Source: Clostridiales bacterium (GTDB lineage: Bacteria; Bacillota; Clostridia; Lachnospirales; Lachnospiraceae). Taken from it: DNA of 64,000 bases. The notes beneath the pieces are model-generated. The model was not told the origin of the DNA. It did not search any database and was given only the letters and a program-made list of their open reading frames with translations. Made by a program: the position numbers and the translations under genes. Below are positions 17,063 through 25,851 of this stretch, piece after piece. How positions within the stretch are numbered: the stretch's first letter is position 1; each line of letters opens with the position of its first letter. The DNA is taken from the NCBI GenBank assembly GCA_012520645.1, contig JAAYNV010000055.1, forward strand, positions 50,885 to 114,884. The letters are read 5' to 3'.

Positions 17063-18460
17063 CCAAAAGCTGATACTGAGCTGTTCGTTACTGTTCGTAT
17101 ATGCTACCTTGCCTTCCGGGCTGTCCAGATACTCAAATACTTCCTGTGCATCCAAAAGCATCCGTTTTACTTCCTCATATGCCGTACAGTCACTGCATTT
17201 TAAGGTAACGATCTCATCTCCTCTGGCATACGCCTTTTCAAACAGCCTTTTGATCTGTTCTCTGTCATAGCCGGTAAAGTAGGCATCCTCCATCCGGTAA
17301 TAATTTGCTCTGGTAGCCGTACACTGAGGCAGTGCTACGACATTGTCAATCGTGTGTGTCTTTGTAAGCTGCTCTTGTGTTACACACAGATAGTCATAAT
17401 TGATGCTTGGAATCCGAATGCCCTCCGTCTCCTGCACTTCTCCACTCATCTCATAAGAAGCATCGCCCCAGGTCGGATCCACATAATAATAGTCCCCGTC
17501 GATACGTACCAGATTCCAGGCATGTCCTTCGCCCTTCTCCACTACTCCACTGACTAACGTCGCCTGTATTCCCGCCTGTTCCAATAAATACTGCATTGCC
17601 TTGGCATATCCCTGGCAAACGGATTCCCCATATAGAAATACCGAGCATATATTCTGGTCTTCTTTGGCATGAAGCTTATAATCCGTATGCAGAATAATAT
17701 ATTCGTATATATATTTTACCTTCTCATACTCGGACGCCTCTTTTGGTATCCCCGAAAGTACTACATCCGTATATTCCTTTATTTTTTCCTCACATTTTGC
17801 CTTCTTTGCCGGACTCATGGTATAACGCCCCGAAAAGGTGACCCGTATGAGCCTTCCGTCTGCATTTCCTTCCGTGTATCTGGTATAAGTATACCCATCT
17901 GCATAAAAAAATTCCGGATGGTCATTCATGACACACTGAAAAACCTTTCCGATTACAGAAAGGTCATCTTCGCACTCCTTTGGTATACGAATTTCAATAT
18001 CCTCTGCCATATGCGAAAGGATCTGTACAATATCCACGTACAAAAGCTGTTCTTCGGACGACAGACAGCCAAAGGAATAGTGCCCCGACTGGGCAATTAA
18101 AAGCCCCGGATCCATCGCGCTGCTCAATCCGACCTCTTCTCTTGTCCTGTAATAATCCGTTTTCTCTGCTTCGCCCGTCTCGATAATGACCTCTTCCTGT
18201 TTCACAGAACGGTCATTCCATATCGTTTCCAAGGCATCCGATTCTTTTTTTTCTGTCAGTACATCCTGTTTCGAAATCTGTATCGAAGTTTCCTTCAGTT
18301 TTAGTACATTCTCTTCCAACTGACCAAAAACCTCTGAAAACCAATCTCCAGACTCACTTAATACTTTGGTGGAATCATCCCTTCCTGTGTCCATCGGCAC
18401 TTCAATGCCGCATCCGGTAAGCAGGCAAAGCACAGGAATCAGACATACCCATCGCTTCAC
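17057..18460 (-). CDS. Transglutaminase-like lipoprotein
   Basis: Predicted 467-residue lipoprotein. The signal peptide ends in the lipobox LLTGC (Cys at about residue 17), so it should sit on the outer face of the membrane. The C-terminal half is a transglutaminase-like domain with Cys in SVCQGYA, His in GHAWN and Asp in VDPTWGD. A preceding segment (SYFADGYTYTRY-type, read as HPEFFYADGYTY) resembles the protein at 20-1540, so the two are paralogues. Translation appears to start at GTG (18460), 6 bases after the prfC stop, with AAAGG upstream. The substrate is unknown. Confidence 0.85.
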   Translation of the reverse strand: MKRWVCLIPVLCLLTGCGIEVPMDTGRDDSTKVLSESGDWFSEVFGQLEENVLKLKETSIQISKQDVLTEKKESDALETIWNDRSVKQEEVIIETGEAEKTDYYRTREEVGLSSAMDPGLLIAQSGHYSFGCLSSEEQLLYVDIVQILSHMAEDIEIRIPKECEDDLSVIGKVFQCVMNDHPEFFYADGYTYTRYTEGNADGRLIRVTFSGRYTMSPAKKAKCEEKIKEYTDVVLSGIPKEASEYEKVKYIYEYIILHTDYKLHAKEDQNICSVFLYGESVCQGYAKAMQYLLEQAGIQATLVSGVVEKGEGHAWNLVRIDGDYYYVDPTWGDASYEMSGEVQETEGIRIPSINYDYLCVTQEQLTKTHTIDNVVALPQCTATRANYYRMEDAYFTGYDREQIKRLFEKAYARGDEIVTLKCSDCTAYEEVKRMLLDAQEVFEYLDSPEGKVAYTNSNEQLSISFWL

Positions 18461-18466
18461 TTATTT

Positions 18467-20059
18467 CTATTCCTTTCCAAACTCAGACAATACCAGTCCT
18501 TCATTTCGATCCAGCGTCATGCCGACACTCCATGCGTTGATAAAAAGCAGGAGTGGATTGCCCTTTAAATCCTTGATTTTCTTCATATCAGAGGTTCCTA
18601 CCAGCTTGTCCAGATCAATCTCCTTGTTTTCAATCCAGCGGATATGTTCATACGGCAGGTTTTCCAGACGAATTTCCACATTATATTCATTTTCCAAACG
18701 ATATTTTAATACATCAAACTGGAGCACACCGACTACGCCGACAATGATTTCCTCCATACCGGTATTGAATTCCTGAAATATCTGAATTGCACCCTCCTGT
18801 GCAATCTGGGTAATTCCCTTCACGAACTGCTTACGCTTCATCGTATCCACCTGACGCACTCTCGCAAAATGCTCCGGTGCAAAGGTCGGTATTCCTTCAT
18901 AGGCAAACTGTTCATTCGGCATGCAGATCGTATCTCCGATGGAAAAAATACCCGGATCAAATACTCCGATGATATCCCCTGCATATGCCTCCGACAGAAT
19001 CTTTCTTTCATCTGCCATGATCTGCTGCGGTTGTGAAAGACGCATAACCCTGCCACCCTGTATATGCTTTACCTCCATACCAGCATCAAATCTCCCGGAA
19101 CAAATCCTCATAAAGGCGATACGATCACGGTGCGCCTTATTCATATTTGCCTGAATCTTAAAAACAAAAGCAGAGAATTCTTTCTCCGTCGGCTGTACCA
19201 GTCCAATATCGGCTCTTCTCGGCAGCGGAGTTGTTGTCATCTTCAAGAAATGCTGCAAAAAGATTTCCACTCCGAAATTCGTTAACGCCGAACCAAAGCA
19301 AACCGGTGTCAGTTCTCCCTTCTGAACCTCCGCCAGATCAAATTCCGCACTGGCGCCGTCTAGAAGTTCCACTTCCTCCATCAGCTTATCATAGGCATCC
19401 TGCCCGATAAAGGAAAGCAGCCTTTCTGTCTCATCCAGAGAAATTTCCGTCGCTTCCCCTTCCTTGGTTCCCTTCTCCGTATCGGAATAGAGAATGACGC
19501 ATTTCCTTTCTCTGTCATAAACACCCTTAAAGCCCTTGCCGGAGCCAATGGGCCAGTTTAGCGGGCAGGTGGCGATGCCAAGTTCCTTCTCAATCTCATC
19601 CAGCAGATCGAAGGTATCGTTGGCATCCCTGTCCATTTTATTAATAAAAGTAAAGATCGGAATCTTGCGCATCACACAGACCTTAAACAGCTTTCTCGTC
19701 TGCGCCTCAACACCTTTGGAACCGTCAATGACCATGACCGCCGAATCCGCTGCCATCAAAGTCCGATAGGTATCTTCCGAGAAATCCTGATGTCCCGGCG
19801 TATCCAGAATATTGATACAGAAACCGTCGTATTCAAACTGTAGGACAGAGGAAGTCACGGAAATACCTCTCTCCTTTTCAATTTCCATCCAGTCGGATAC
19901 CGCATGTCTGGCAGTCGCTTTTCCTTTTACACTTCCTGCCAGATTGATGGCACCGCCATATAACAGGAATTTCTCCGTCAACGTTGTTTTACCGGCATCC
20001 GGATGGGAAATGATTGCAAATGTCCTTCTTCGATTAATTTCCTTTGTATAATTACTCAA
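18467..20059 (-). CDS. prfC: Peptide chain release factor 3
   Basis: GTPase that recycles release factors 1 and 2 from the ribosome, 530 residues. The G1 motif is SHPDAGKTTLTEK, with DTPGHQDFSEDTYRTL (G3) and FINKMDRD (G4). I choose a TTG start at 20059 because GGGAGG lies nine bases upstream and the protein then begins SNYTKEINRRRTF, as the family does; the earlier in-frame ATG would overlap deoB without need. The start lies one base after the deoB stop. Confidence 0.93.
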   Translation of the reverse strand: MSNYTKEINRRRTFAIISHPDAGKTTLTEKFLLYGGAINLAGSVKGKATARHAVSDWMEIEKERGISVTSSVLQFEYDGFCINILDTPGHQDFSEDTYRTLMAADSAVMVIDGSKGVEAQTRKLFKVCVMRKIPIFTFINKMDRDANDTFDLLDEIEKELGIATCPLNWPIGSGKGFKGVYDRERKCVILYSDTEKGTKEGEATEISLDETERLLSFIGQDAYDKLMEEVELLDGASAEFDLAEVQKGELTPVCFGSALTNFGVEIFLQHFLKMTTTPLPRRADIGLVQPTEKEFSAFVFKIQANMNKAHRDRIAFMRICSGRFDAGMEVKHIQGGRVMRLSQPQQIMADERKILSEAYAGDIIGVFDPGIFSIGDTICMPNEQFAYEGIPTFAPEHFARVRQVDTMKRKQFVKGITQIAQEGAIQIFQEFNTGMEEIIVGVVGVLQFDVLKYRLENEYNVEIRLENLPYEHIRWIENKEIDLDKLVGTSDMKKIKDLKGNPLLLFINAWSVGMTLDRNEGLVLSEFGKE

Positions 20060-20060
20060 C

Positions 20061-21224
20061 TTACTGTTCCTCCCAAAGCATAGATGTTCCCGCAAATGCA
20101 GGCTTTATTCCAAAATAGTCAAGCACGGTCGCACCGATATCCGCAAAGGTTTCCCTTGTTCCGAGATTTTTCGGTTTCATTCCTCTTCCACACATGATAA
20201 ACGGCGTATACTCTCTGGAATGATCCGTTGACTGCACATATCCCGGATCGCATCCATGATCTGCCGTAATCATAAGGATATCTTCTTCCCGCAGCTTGGA
20301 AAGCATCATAGTCAGCTGTTCATCAAAAAATGTAAGCGCCTTTGCATAACCATCCACATCATTCCGGTGTCCGTAAAGCATATCATAATCTACCAGATTG
20401 ATAAAACACAGTCCTTCAAAATCTTTGTCCAGATATTCTAAAGTACGTTCGATACCTTCCTCATTTCCCTTGGTATAGACAAACTCCGTAATACCCTTTC
20501 CGGCAAAAATATCTTTAATCTTACCGATTGCAGCCACCGTATAGCCGTTTTCGGAAAGCTGGTCAAGCATCGTCACACCGGGCGGAGTCAGGGAATAGTC
20601 ATGCCTCCTGGGTGTTCTTGTATAATTCCCGTTCTTCCCGATAAATGGTCTTGCAATGACACGTCCTACACCGTGTTCTCCCTGCAACAGTTCTCTGGCA
20701 ATTTCACAGTAACGGTACAACTCCTCTACCGGAACCACTTCCTCATGGGCCGCAATCTGAAATACACTGTCCGCTGAAGTATAAACGATCAGTTTCCCTG
20801 TCCTTACATGCTCATCACCATAGTCCCGTATGACCTCGGTACCGGAATAAGGTTTGTTACAAAGTATTTCTCTCCCCGTTCTCTTTGTAAACTCTAAAAG
20901 CACCTCCTGCGGGAACCCCTCCGGATAAGTCGGCAATGGCTTACCCGAATAGATTCCTGCAATTTCCCAATGTCCGATTGTCGTGTCCTTTCCCTTGGAT
21001 GCTTCCTTCATCCGTGCCACGACACCGATAGGATCACTTTCCTTTTCACCAACGTCCACTCCGTCAATATTAAACAGTCCAAGCTTTCCCATATGCGGCA
21101 TGGAAAAATACGGACTCCCTGTCACAGAAGCAAGTGTATTGGTCCCTTTATCTCCATATTCCCCGGCATCCGGCAGTTCCCCGATACCGAAGCTGTCCAG
21201 TACGATCAAAAAAACTCTTTTCAT
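20061..21224 (-). CDS. deoB: Phosphopentomutase
   Basis: Interconverts ribose or deoxyribose 1- and 5-phosphates in nucleoside salvage, 387 residues. It is an alkaline-phosphatase-superfamily metalloenzyme with MKRVFLIVLDSFGIGELPDA at the start and TADHGCDPGY near the end (metal ligands). The start at 21224 follows the family; 23 upstream residues of open frame are dropped. It is followed directly by prfC, an unrelated function. Confidence 0.95.
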   Translation of the reverse strand: MKRVFLIVLDSFGIGELPDAGEYGDKGTNTLASVTGSPYFSMPHMGKLGLFNIDGVDVGEKESDPIGVVARMKEASKGKDTTIGHWEIAGIYSGKPLPTYPEGFPQEVLLEFTKRTGREILCNKPYSGTEVIRDYGDEHVRTGKLIVYTSADSVFQIAAHEEVVPVEELYRYCEIARELLQGEHGVGRVIARPFIGKNGNYTRTPRRHDYSLTPPGVTMLDQLSENGYTVAAIGKIKDIFAGKGITEFVYTKGNEEGIERTLEYLDKDFEGLCFINLVDYDMLYGHRNDVDGYAKALTFFDEQLTMMLSKLREEDILMITADHGCDPGYVQSTDHSREYTPFIMCGRGMKPKNLGTRETFADIGATVLDYFGIKPAFAGTSMLWEEQ

Positions 21225-21299
21225 ATTCGATCCATTTGATACCTTTCGTATTTTTCGCAATTTTTTACACATGATACCTCTGGCGGATGCCATTCGGCA

Positions 21300-21325
21300 G
21301 ATATAATGTCTGCCGACATTATATC
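21300..21325. repeat. Perfect 11-bp hairpin in the deoB leader
   Basis: GATATAATGTC (21300-21310) and GACATTATATC (21315-21325) form a perfect stem with a 4-base loop TGCC. There is no T run, so it is not a typical terminator. Confidence 0.8.
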
Positions 21326-21372
21326 ACGATTCGCACCTTCAGTGCTGACCGTTGCTCCGCAACTATCGTGAT
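21323..21372. repeat. Inverted repeat ATCACGAT/ATCGTGAT
   Basis: ATCACGAT (21323-21330) pairs with ATCGTGAT (21365-21372) around a 34-base loop in the GC-rich deoB leader. Confidence 0.55.
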
Positions 21373-21427
21373 CGCCATTCGCCGCTCGCGATGAACATGC
21401 TGCGCCTGCTCCCGCTCGCTAACGCTC

Positions 21428-21456
21428 ATTATATCATAACCATTCGAATGTATCAA
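21428..21456 (-). promoter_or_regulatory. Probable promoter of deoB-prfC
   Basis: On the minus strand TTGATA (21456-21451) and TATAAT (21433-21428) are spaced by 17 bases. The -35 element overlaps the spoIIIAH stop codon. A leader of about 200 bases precedes deoB. Confidence 0.6.
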
Positions 21457-22265
21457 TTTGCAATCATTGGACTGATTACGATATTTTCCGCCGTAATTCC
21501 TGTTTTTCTTTTAATTACATCCTCAATTTGTGCTCGTTCGGCATCGCTTAACTGTGCCTGGTCTACTACCACATCCACCATATCACCGCTGATGCTGACT
21601 ACTACATCCTGAAAGCCTTTTGCCTCTAACAAAATTTCTGCCGCCGTCTCTTTTTCCGCCACATCCGTTAACGTGATCATACTATCCACTGCGGCCTGTT
21701 TCTGCGCTTCACTTAAAGCATTGTTATTAATAATATCCAGAAGCGTCTCCTTATTCTTTGCTCTGGTCTGCTCTTTTAACAGCTTTGCACCGGATAAAGT
21801 ACTGACATTCGAGGTGGAAGTAAATACGGCTTCACCCGGCACCTCATCGATCGTATCGCCATCTGCCGATGCTGCATCAACGGATGCCGTATCCGAAACC
21901 GCTGTATCCATCGTTCCCGCCTCCGCCATCGCTTCATCCATTTCCCCGGTTTCTGCCACTGCAATATCTTCATCCAGGCTTTCAATATCCACAATACCTG
22001 CCTGTTCCATATCCTCATCCGATATTTCCAGCGCTCCGTTCAAACCATATTCTGCCTCCAATGCAGAAATAGCATCTGCTGCATCTGCCTCCTCCGGATA
22101 TCCCTCTTTCACAGACTGACTGCTCACTGCCTGACTGTTTTCATCCCCCATCGCGAATTCTTCCTCACCCAGCTTGCTCTCTGCAAAGTTCAAATACCCT
22201 GCCACCGCAATCATAATAGCAAGCGCTGTAATCATAATCTGGTTCTTTTTCAAAATCGCTTTCAC
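21453..22265 (-). CDS. spoIIIAH: Stage III sporulation protein AH
   Basis: Mother-cell membrane protein that pairs with SpoIIQ across the forespore membranes, 270 residues. One N-terminal membrane segment (about residues 9-28) leads to an Asp/Glu/Ala-rich low-complexity stretch (about residues 55-150). The C-terminal ring-building domain follows, including AKNKETLLDIINNNALSEAQ and a YscJ/FliF-like fold. It is longer than the roughly 218 residues of the Bacillus protein, mainly through the acidic linker. It is the last gene of the spoIIIA operon. Confidence 0.88.
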   Translation of the reverse strand: MKAILKKNQIMITALAIMIAVAGYLNFAESKLGEEEFAMGDENSQAVSSQSVKEGYPEEADAADAISALEAEYGLNGALEISDEDMEQAGIVDIESLDEDIAVAETGEMDEAMAEAGTMDTAVSDTASVDAASADGDTIDEVPGEAVFTSTSNVSTLSGAKLLKEQTRAKNKETLLDIINNNALSEAQKQAAVDSMITLTDVAEKETAAEILLEAKGFQDVVVSISGDMVDVVVDQAQLSDAERAQIEDVIKRKTGITAENIVISPMIAN

Positions 22266-22277
22266 TTGCCTCTCTCC

Positions 22278-22988
22278 TTATTTTTCTAATGATGTCATTC
22301 TGACTACTTTAATTTTATGAGGTTCCACACCAAATAATGCCTCAATCGCTTCTGTTATATTCTTTACAGTCTCCGGATTTCCACCACCCTGCGCCACTAC
22401 TACGATACCGGTAATTTCCGGCTGTTTTTCATTTATAATATAAGGAAGCTGTCTTCCCTCACCATCTGTCACATAAATAGTCGTTTCACTGCTTTCATAT
22501 TCATTAATGCTGCGGCTTCCTCCCTCACTATCATTTTCCGTCGTAATATTCCGGCTGTTTGGTATATCCTTCCCCACAATCTTCATTCCACTGTCCTCGA
22601 CCGTGATCATCACTTTCACAGCTCCCACTCCATCCATATAGGATAGCGTCCGTGCCAGTCTCTTTTCCAAAAGTTCCGTATAGCTTTGAATACCACTTTC
22701 TGCCCCGTAAGAATTTGCAGGTTGAAATGCTCCCCTCTCCTCTCCGGCTGCGCCTTTCTCTGTCTGGATCAAACAGTCCTGCCTCCTGTCCTCTTCCACC
22801 TCTGCTCCTGTCTGCTGTTTTTCTTTCTCCTGTTCACCCGTTTCTCTTCCCCACATTCCTGCTTTCCCGTCCCCCTGTTCCACTGGAAGAAGAATGACTA
22901 ACAGCAAAATCCCTGCCAACACAATAATCAGTATCTTTTCCTTCCACTCTTTAATTTTTTCTGCTGACAGCATCTTTTTCCATTCCAT
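22278..22988 (-). CDS. spoIIIAG: Stage III sporulation protein AG
   Basis: Component of the SpoIIIA channel in the engulfed forespore membrane, about 236 residues. It has one membrane segment (about residues 19-35) and a C-terminal domain with GVGAVKVMITVED and PEITGIVVVAQGG, typical of the ring-forming SpoIIIAG. The ATG at 22988 lies 9 bases after GGAGG; a TTG three bases upstream is possible. It overlaps the end of spoIIIAF by 38 bases. Confidence 0.88.
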   Translation of the reverse strand: MEWKKMLSAEKIKEWKEKILIIVLAGILLLVILLPVEQGDGKAGMWGRETGEQEKEKQQTGAEVEEDRRQDCLIQTEKGAAGEERGAFQPANSYGAESGIQSYTELLEKRLARTLSYMDGVGAVKVMITVEDSGMKIVGKDIPNSRNITTENDSEGGSRSINEYESSETTIYVTDGEGRQLPYIINEKQPEITGIVVVAQGGGNPETVKNITEAIEALFGVEPHKIKVVRMTSLEK

Positions 22989-23580
22989 CAATCAAAACCT
23001 CCAAATCTGTTTCCATCACCCCCAGCTCTTTCGCATAAATTTGACACAATTTTGCTTCTTCCTCTATTTGAGCCGCTGTTTTAGTACTTTTGTCTGGATT
23101 TCCGCTACATTTAATTTTATCCACTCTTGTTGTGGAAATCCCCACATTTCTTGGCATTACAATGATTTTCAGTTTTCCTTCCTGTGTTCCACTTTTTTCA
23201 TCAGTCGACGATATTCCTTGTATTTCCAGGCTCTTTATGGAATATCCTGTTTCTTCTTCCAAATTGTTTATTCTTGTTTTGATTTCATTTGATATTGTGG
23301 ATAAATATGTATTTTCATCCATTACACCATACACAGGTGTGTTCTCCATTAATTGTTCCATTTGTACCTCATATTCGTTCAATTCCTCTTTAAAACGATA
23401 TACAAAATCACTTTTTACTAATTCCAGCACCGGAAATACAAGTAAAGTCATTGTCATCAAGCTTACCAGAAGTTTCAGATATTTTTCATATTCCTCTTTT
23501 GGGCTGAAATGAATCACCGCCTGAGCCAGAATCACAAAAAGACTTGCTCTTTTCATAATTTCAAATAATTCCTGTTCCAT
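22951..23580 (-). CDS. spoIIIAF: Stage III sporulation protein AF
   Basis: Membrane protein of the SpoIIIA complex, 209 residues. Two hydrophobic helices lie near the N-terminus (FVILAQAVIHF and LKLLVSLMTMTLLVFPVL), followed by a soluble domain. The ATG at 23580 is separated by only one base from the spoIIIAE stop, indicating tight coupling. Confidence 0.85.
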   Translation of the reverse strand: MEQELFEIMKRASLFVILAQAVIHFSPKEEYEKYLKLLVSLMTMTLLVFPVLELVKSDFVYRFKEELNEYEVQMEQLMENTPVYGVMDENTYLSTISNEIKTRINNLEEETGYSIKSLEIQGISSTDEKSGTQEGKLKIIVMPRNVGISTTRVDKIKCSGNPDKSTKTAAQIEEEAKLCQIYAKELGVMETDLEVLIDGMEKDAVSRKN

Positions 23581-23581
23581 A

Positions 23582-24650
23582 TCAGAATCCTCTGTTTGTG
23601 CTGTATGAAATAATAGCAATTGTTATCACAAAAAGTGTAATGACCGTCACTGCTGTCTGAAATAAAAGACCGCAGCTTTCTCCCATCCGGTCAGTACACG
23701 AGGTCATACGCTTGTCCGCAGTCAATCCCATGACTGCTGCCGCTCCTTTTAGCAGCACGGTCATGACAAGAAGCTTTATCAGCGGAATCAGACAAAGTAC
23801 AACCAGTAAAATCAACATAAATGTTCCAATGCTGTTTTTCACTAAGACTGCAGAACCAATCAGCATCTCTGTGACACCCCCCCGCCAGATTTCCAAGACC
23901 CGGAATTACATTGACTGCCTTCTGCACTGCTGCACCTCTAAGCGAGTCTATAACAGGTGTTATCATTGATTGTATCAGACTGATTCCCATCACAGCAGTC
24001 ATGACAGCTTTTAACAGAAACTGAATCCCCTTTTTCAACGCTTCCATCATCAGGACCAACCGTTCCTCCATCCAAAGACCGTTTATCATATTCAGAAAAA
24101 CATAAACATAAACTGCCGGAATAACAAAAACCGATATGGCTGCCTGAATCAAATAAATCAAAACCAATAACATCTGATATGTAATTCCTGCAGTCACTCC
24201 GCCTGAGGCTGCACCAAGCACCAAAAAGTAAGTCGGAAGAAATAGTTTCATAAAAAGTACAATCTGCTCAATTAATCTGCTCATTGTAGCTGCTGACTGT
24301 TCAAAGATCTGCAGGAGCAGAATCACGATCAGAAGATAGGCAAAATAAAAGCTGATATCTGCAATCTGACGGCTTTTAAAGATTTCTGCCAGATTGGAGA
24401 GCAGCGCAGATAATATCCCTATCAGCAGGAGACTGATAAAAATGCTCTTAAAGCTGCTAATTTCCATAAAGAACTGATCTGCCACTCCCTCCTTTAAAAG
24501 GAGAAAGCATTCCTGTAGATTTCCGGTAAACAGCGCTTTCAAAATGTCCTCAAAGGACAGATTCCACTGCGGAAACAATTCCTCCAACCCACGCTGCCAA
24601 TCCTGCAGTCCATATTCCTGCAGCATCCATTCTATGGACTCTGTCCCCAT
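23582..24650 (-). pseudogene. spoIIIAE: spoIIIAE with a frameshift in a seven-base homopolymer
   Basis: Multi-pass membrane component of the SpoIIIA channel, broken as read. The frame from 24650 matches SpoIIIAE through VIPGLGNLAGG and then runs out of family resemblance to a stop at 23691. The continuation, GGVTEMLIGSAVLVKNSIG to the stop at 23582, is in another frame. Seven C bases at 23877-23883 (G on the coding strand) are the switch point; six would restore a single 355-residue protein. It could be a sequencing or assembly error, a real loss, or slippage-controlled expression. Unlike many relatives, no signal peptide precedes the start. Confidence 0.85.
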
Positions 24651-24701
24651 CTCTTTCTCTCCTTCCTCATCTGACCATAAAACAGTTATTTGGAATACAC
24701 C

Positions 24702-25091
24702 TCACCAGGTTCCAAAAGTCCGTATTGCTTCAATGACCGCCAGCAACACAGGCATACCGCAAAAGAGTACTGCCAGCTTTCCAAAAATTTCAATTTGTCC
24801 TGCAATTCCCCCATATCCGGCATCTTTGCAGATTCCGGAACAGAATTCACACAGATAAGTAATCCCGATAACCTTGAATAAAATGCTGAAATATTTCTGT
24901 TCCTCTCCAAAAAGCTGTTGGAACTGCCCTACCTCCCCGGACAGAACATAAAATATCCTACAGGCATACCCAAAAATGAGCAGACCTGCCGCAAATGCGA
25001 TATAGGCGCTATATTCCGGCTTGATCTGTTTGAACTGAAGTGCCGCTAACACACCCACCAGAGCAATCGCACTGATTTTCAATACCTCCAT
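24702..25091 (-). CDS. spoIIIAD: Stage III sporulation protein AD
   Basis: Small membrane protein, 129 residues, with four hydrophobic segments and the SpoIIIAD pattern ISAIALVGVLAALQFKQIKPEY at the start and CEFCSGICKDAGYGGIAGQIE later. It follows spoIIIAC by 27 bases. Confidence 0.88.
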   Translation of the reverse strand: MEVLKISAIALVGVLAALQFKQIKPEYSAYIAFAAGLLIFGYACRIFYVLSGEVGQFQQLFGEEQKYFSILFKVIGITYLCEFCSGICKDAGYGGIAGQIEIFGKLAVLFCGMPVLLAVIEAIRTFGTW

Positions 25092-25118
25092 GTGACCTTT
25101 CTCCTATTCTTCCCATTC

Positions 25119-25313
25119 CTACAAATCAAACAGCTTCTGGATCGTCACAAACAGGTCATAGATGTACGGTATAATCCAGGAGAGAACCAGAATCAGTCCT
25201 GCCAGACTGATCAAAAAGGCATGCTCCTCCCTGCCACTGTGTTTCAAAATCTGGCTTAAGATCGTCACCAAAATACCAACCGCTGCAATTTTAAAGATTA
25301 GACTTACTCCCAT
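25119..25313 (-). CDS. spoIIIAC: Stage III sporulation protein AC
   Basis: Small membrane protein of 64 residues with two hydrophobic segments. It begins MGVSLIFKIAAVGILVTILS and has GREEHAF between the helices, as in the family. It is one of the small subunits of the SpoIIIA channel. Confidence 0.88.
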   Translation of the reverse strand: MGVSLIFKIAAVGILVTILSQILKHSGREEHAFLISLAGLILVLSWIIPYIYDLFVTIQKLFDL

Positions 25314-25332
25314 GTACTCACCTATGTATTCC

Positions 25333-25851
25333 TTATATTAATATCATGGTCAACACCATTCCCCCTGCCGCAGACAGACAGAATACCACTCTGCTTTTAT
25401 CTGCATACGCTGCCTCTGTTACCCCGGTTCTCTTTTTCATTTCCGTTAAAAGTCTCTCCACGCTTGTCTGCTGCAGTTTTGTATCCATATATCCGCTGCA
25501 GTTCCCAAAGCACGACAGTATCTCCCGCTCCTCATCCTTCAAAAGCAGCTTTGATGAAATTGCCAACAGTTCCTTTTTCCAGATATCTCCAAATGGCTGT
25601 CCTTCATTTTCCATACTGATTTCATATACCCTTTTCAAAAATCCTGCATAGGGCTCTTCCACCCGGTTGGCACTTTCTCCACAGGCTGCTCCGAGTGATG
25701 CCTTACCATAGGTAATCTCACTTTCCAGATATTCCATCAGTTTTTCCGCTTCTTTTAATTGTTTGATATGCAAAAGCATTCTTGCTTTTTCCAGCAATCC
25801 ATATGCTATACATCCTCCCACAATAAACGCGGCTCCTAATAATTTAAACAT
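25333..25851 (-). CDS. spoIIIAB: Stage III sporulation protein AB
   Basis: Membrane protein of 172 residues with an N-terminal hydrophobic helix and a C-terminal one. The middle helical part (LKEAEKLMEYLESEITYGKAS) resembles type II secretion GspF-like domains. It overlaps spoIIIAA by 16 bases. Confidence 0.87.
   Translation of the reverse strand: MFKLLGAAFIVGGCIAYGLLEKARMLLHIKQLKEAEKLMEYLESEITYGKASLGAACGESANRVEEPYAGFLKRVYEISMENEGQPFGDIWKKELLAISSKLLLKDEEREILSCFGNCSGYMDTKLQQTSVERLLTEMKKRTGVTEAAYADKSRVVFCLSAAGGMVLTMILI

Noticed and set aside
21776..22119. Open frames of 67-148 residues overlapping spoIIIAH
   Set aside because: They arise from the low-complexity acidic region read in other frames and have no ribosome sites.
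23582..23896. 104-residue open frame read as a separate membrane protein
   Set aside because: It is the C-terminal part of SpoIIIAE in the shifted frame and joins the upstream part at the G7 tract.
24686..24910. 74-residue open frame overlapping spoIIIAD as a possible signal-peptide source for SpoIIIAE
   Set aside because: It is in a different frame from SpoIIIAE and has no ribosome site or membrane segment.
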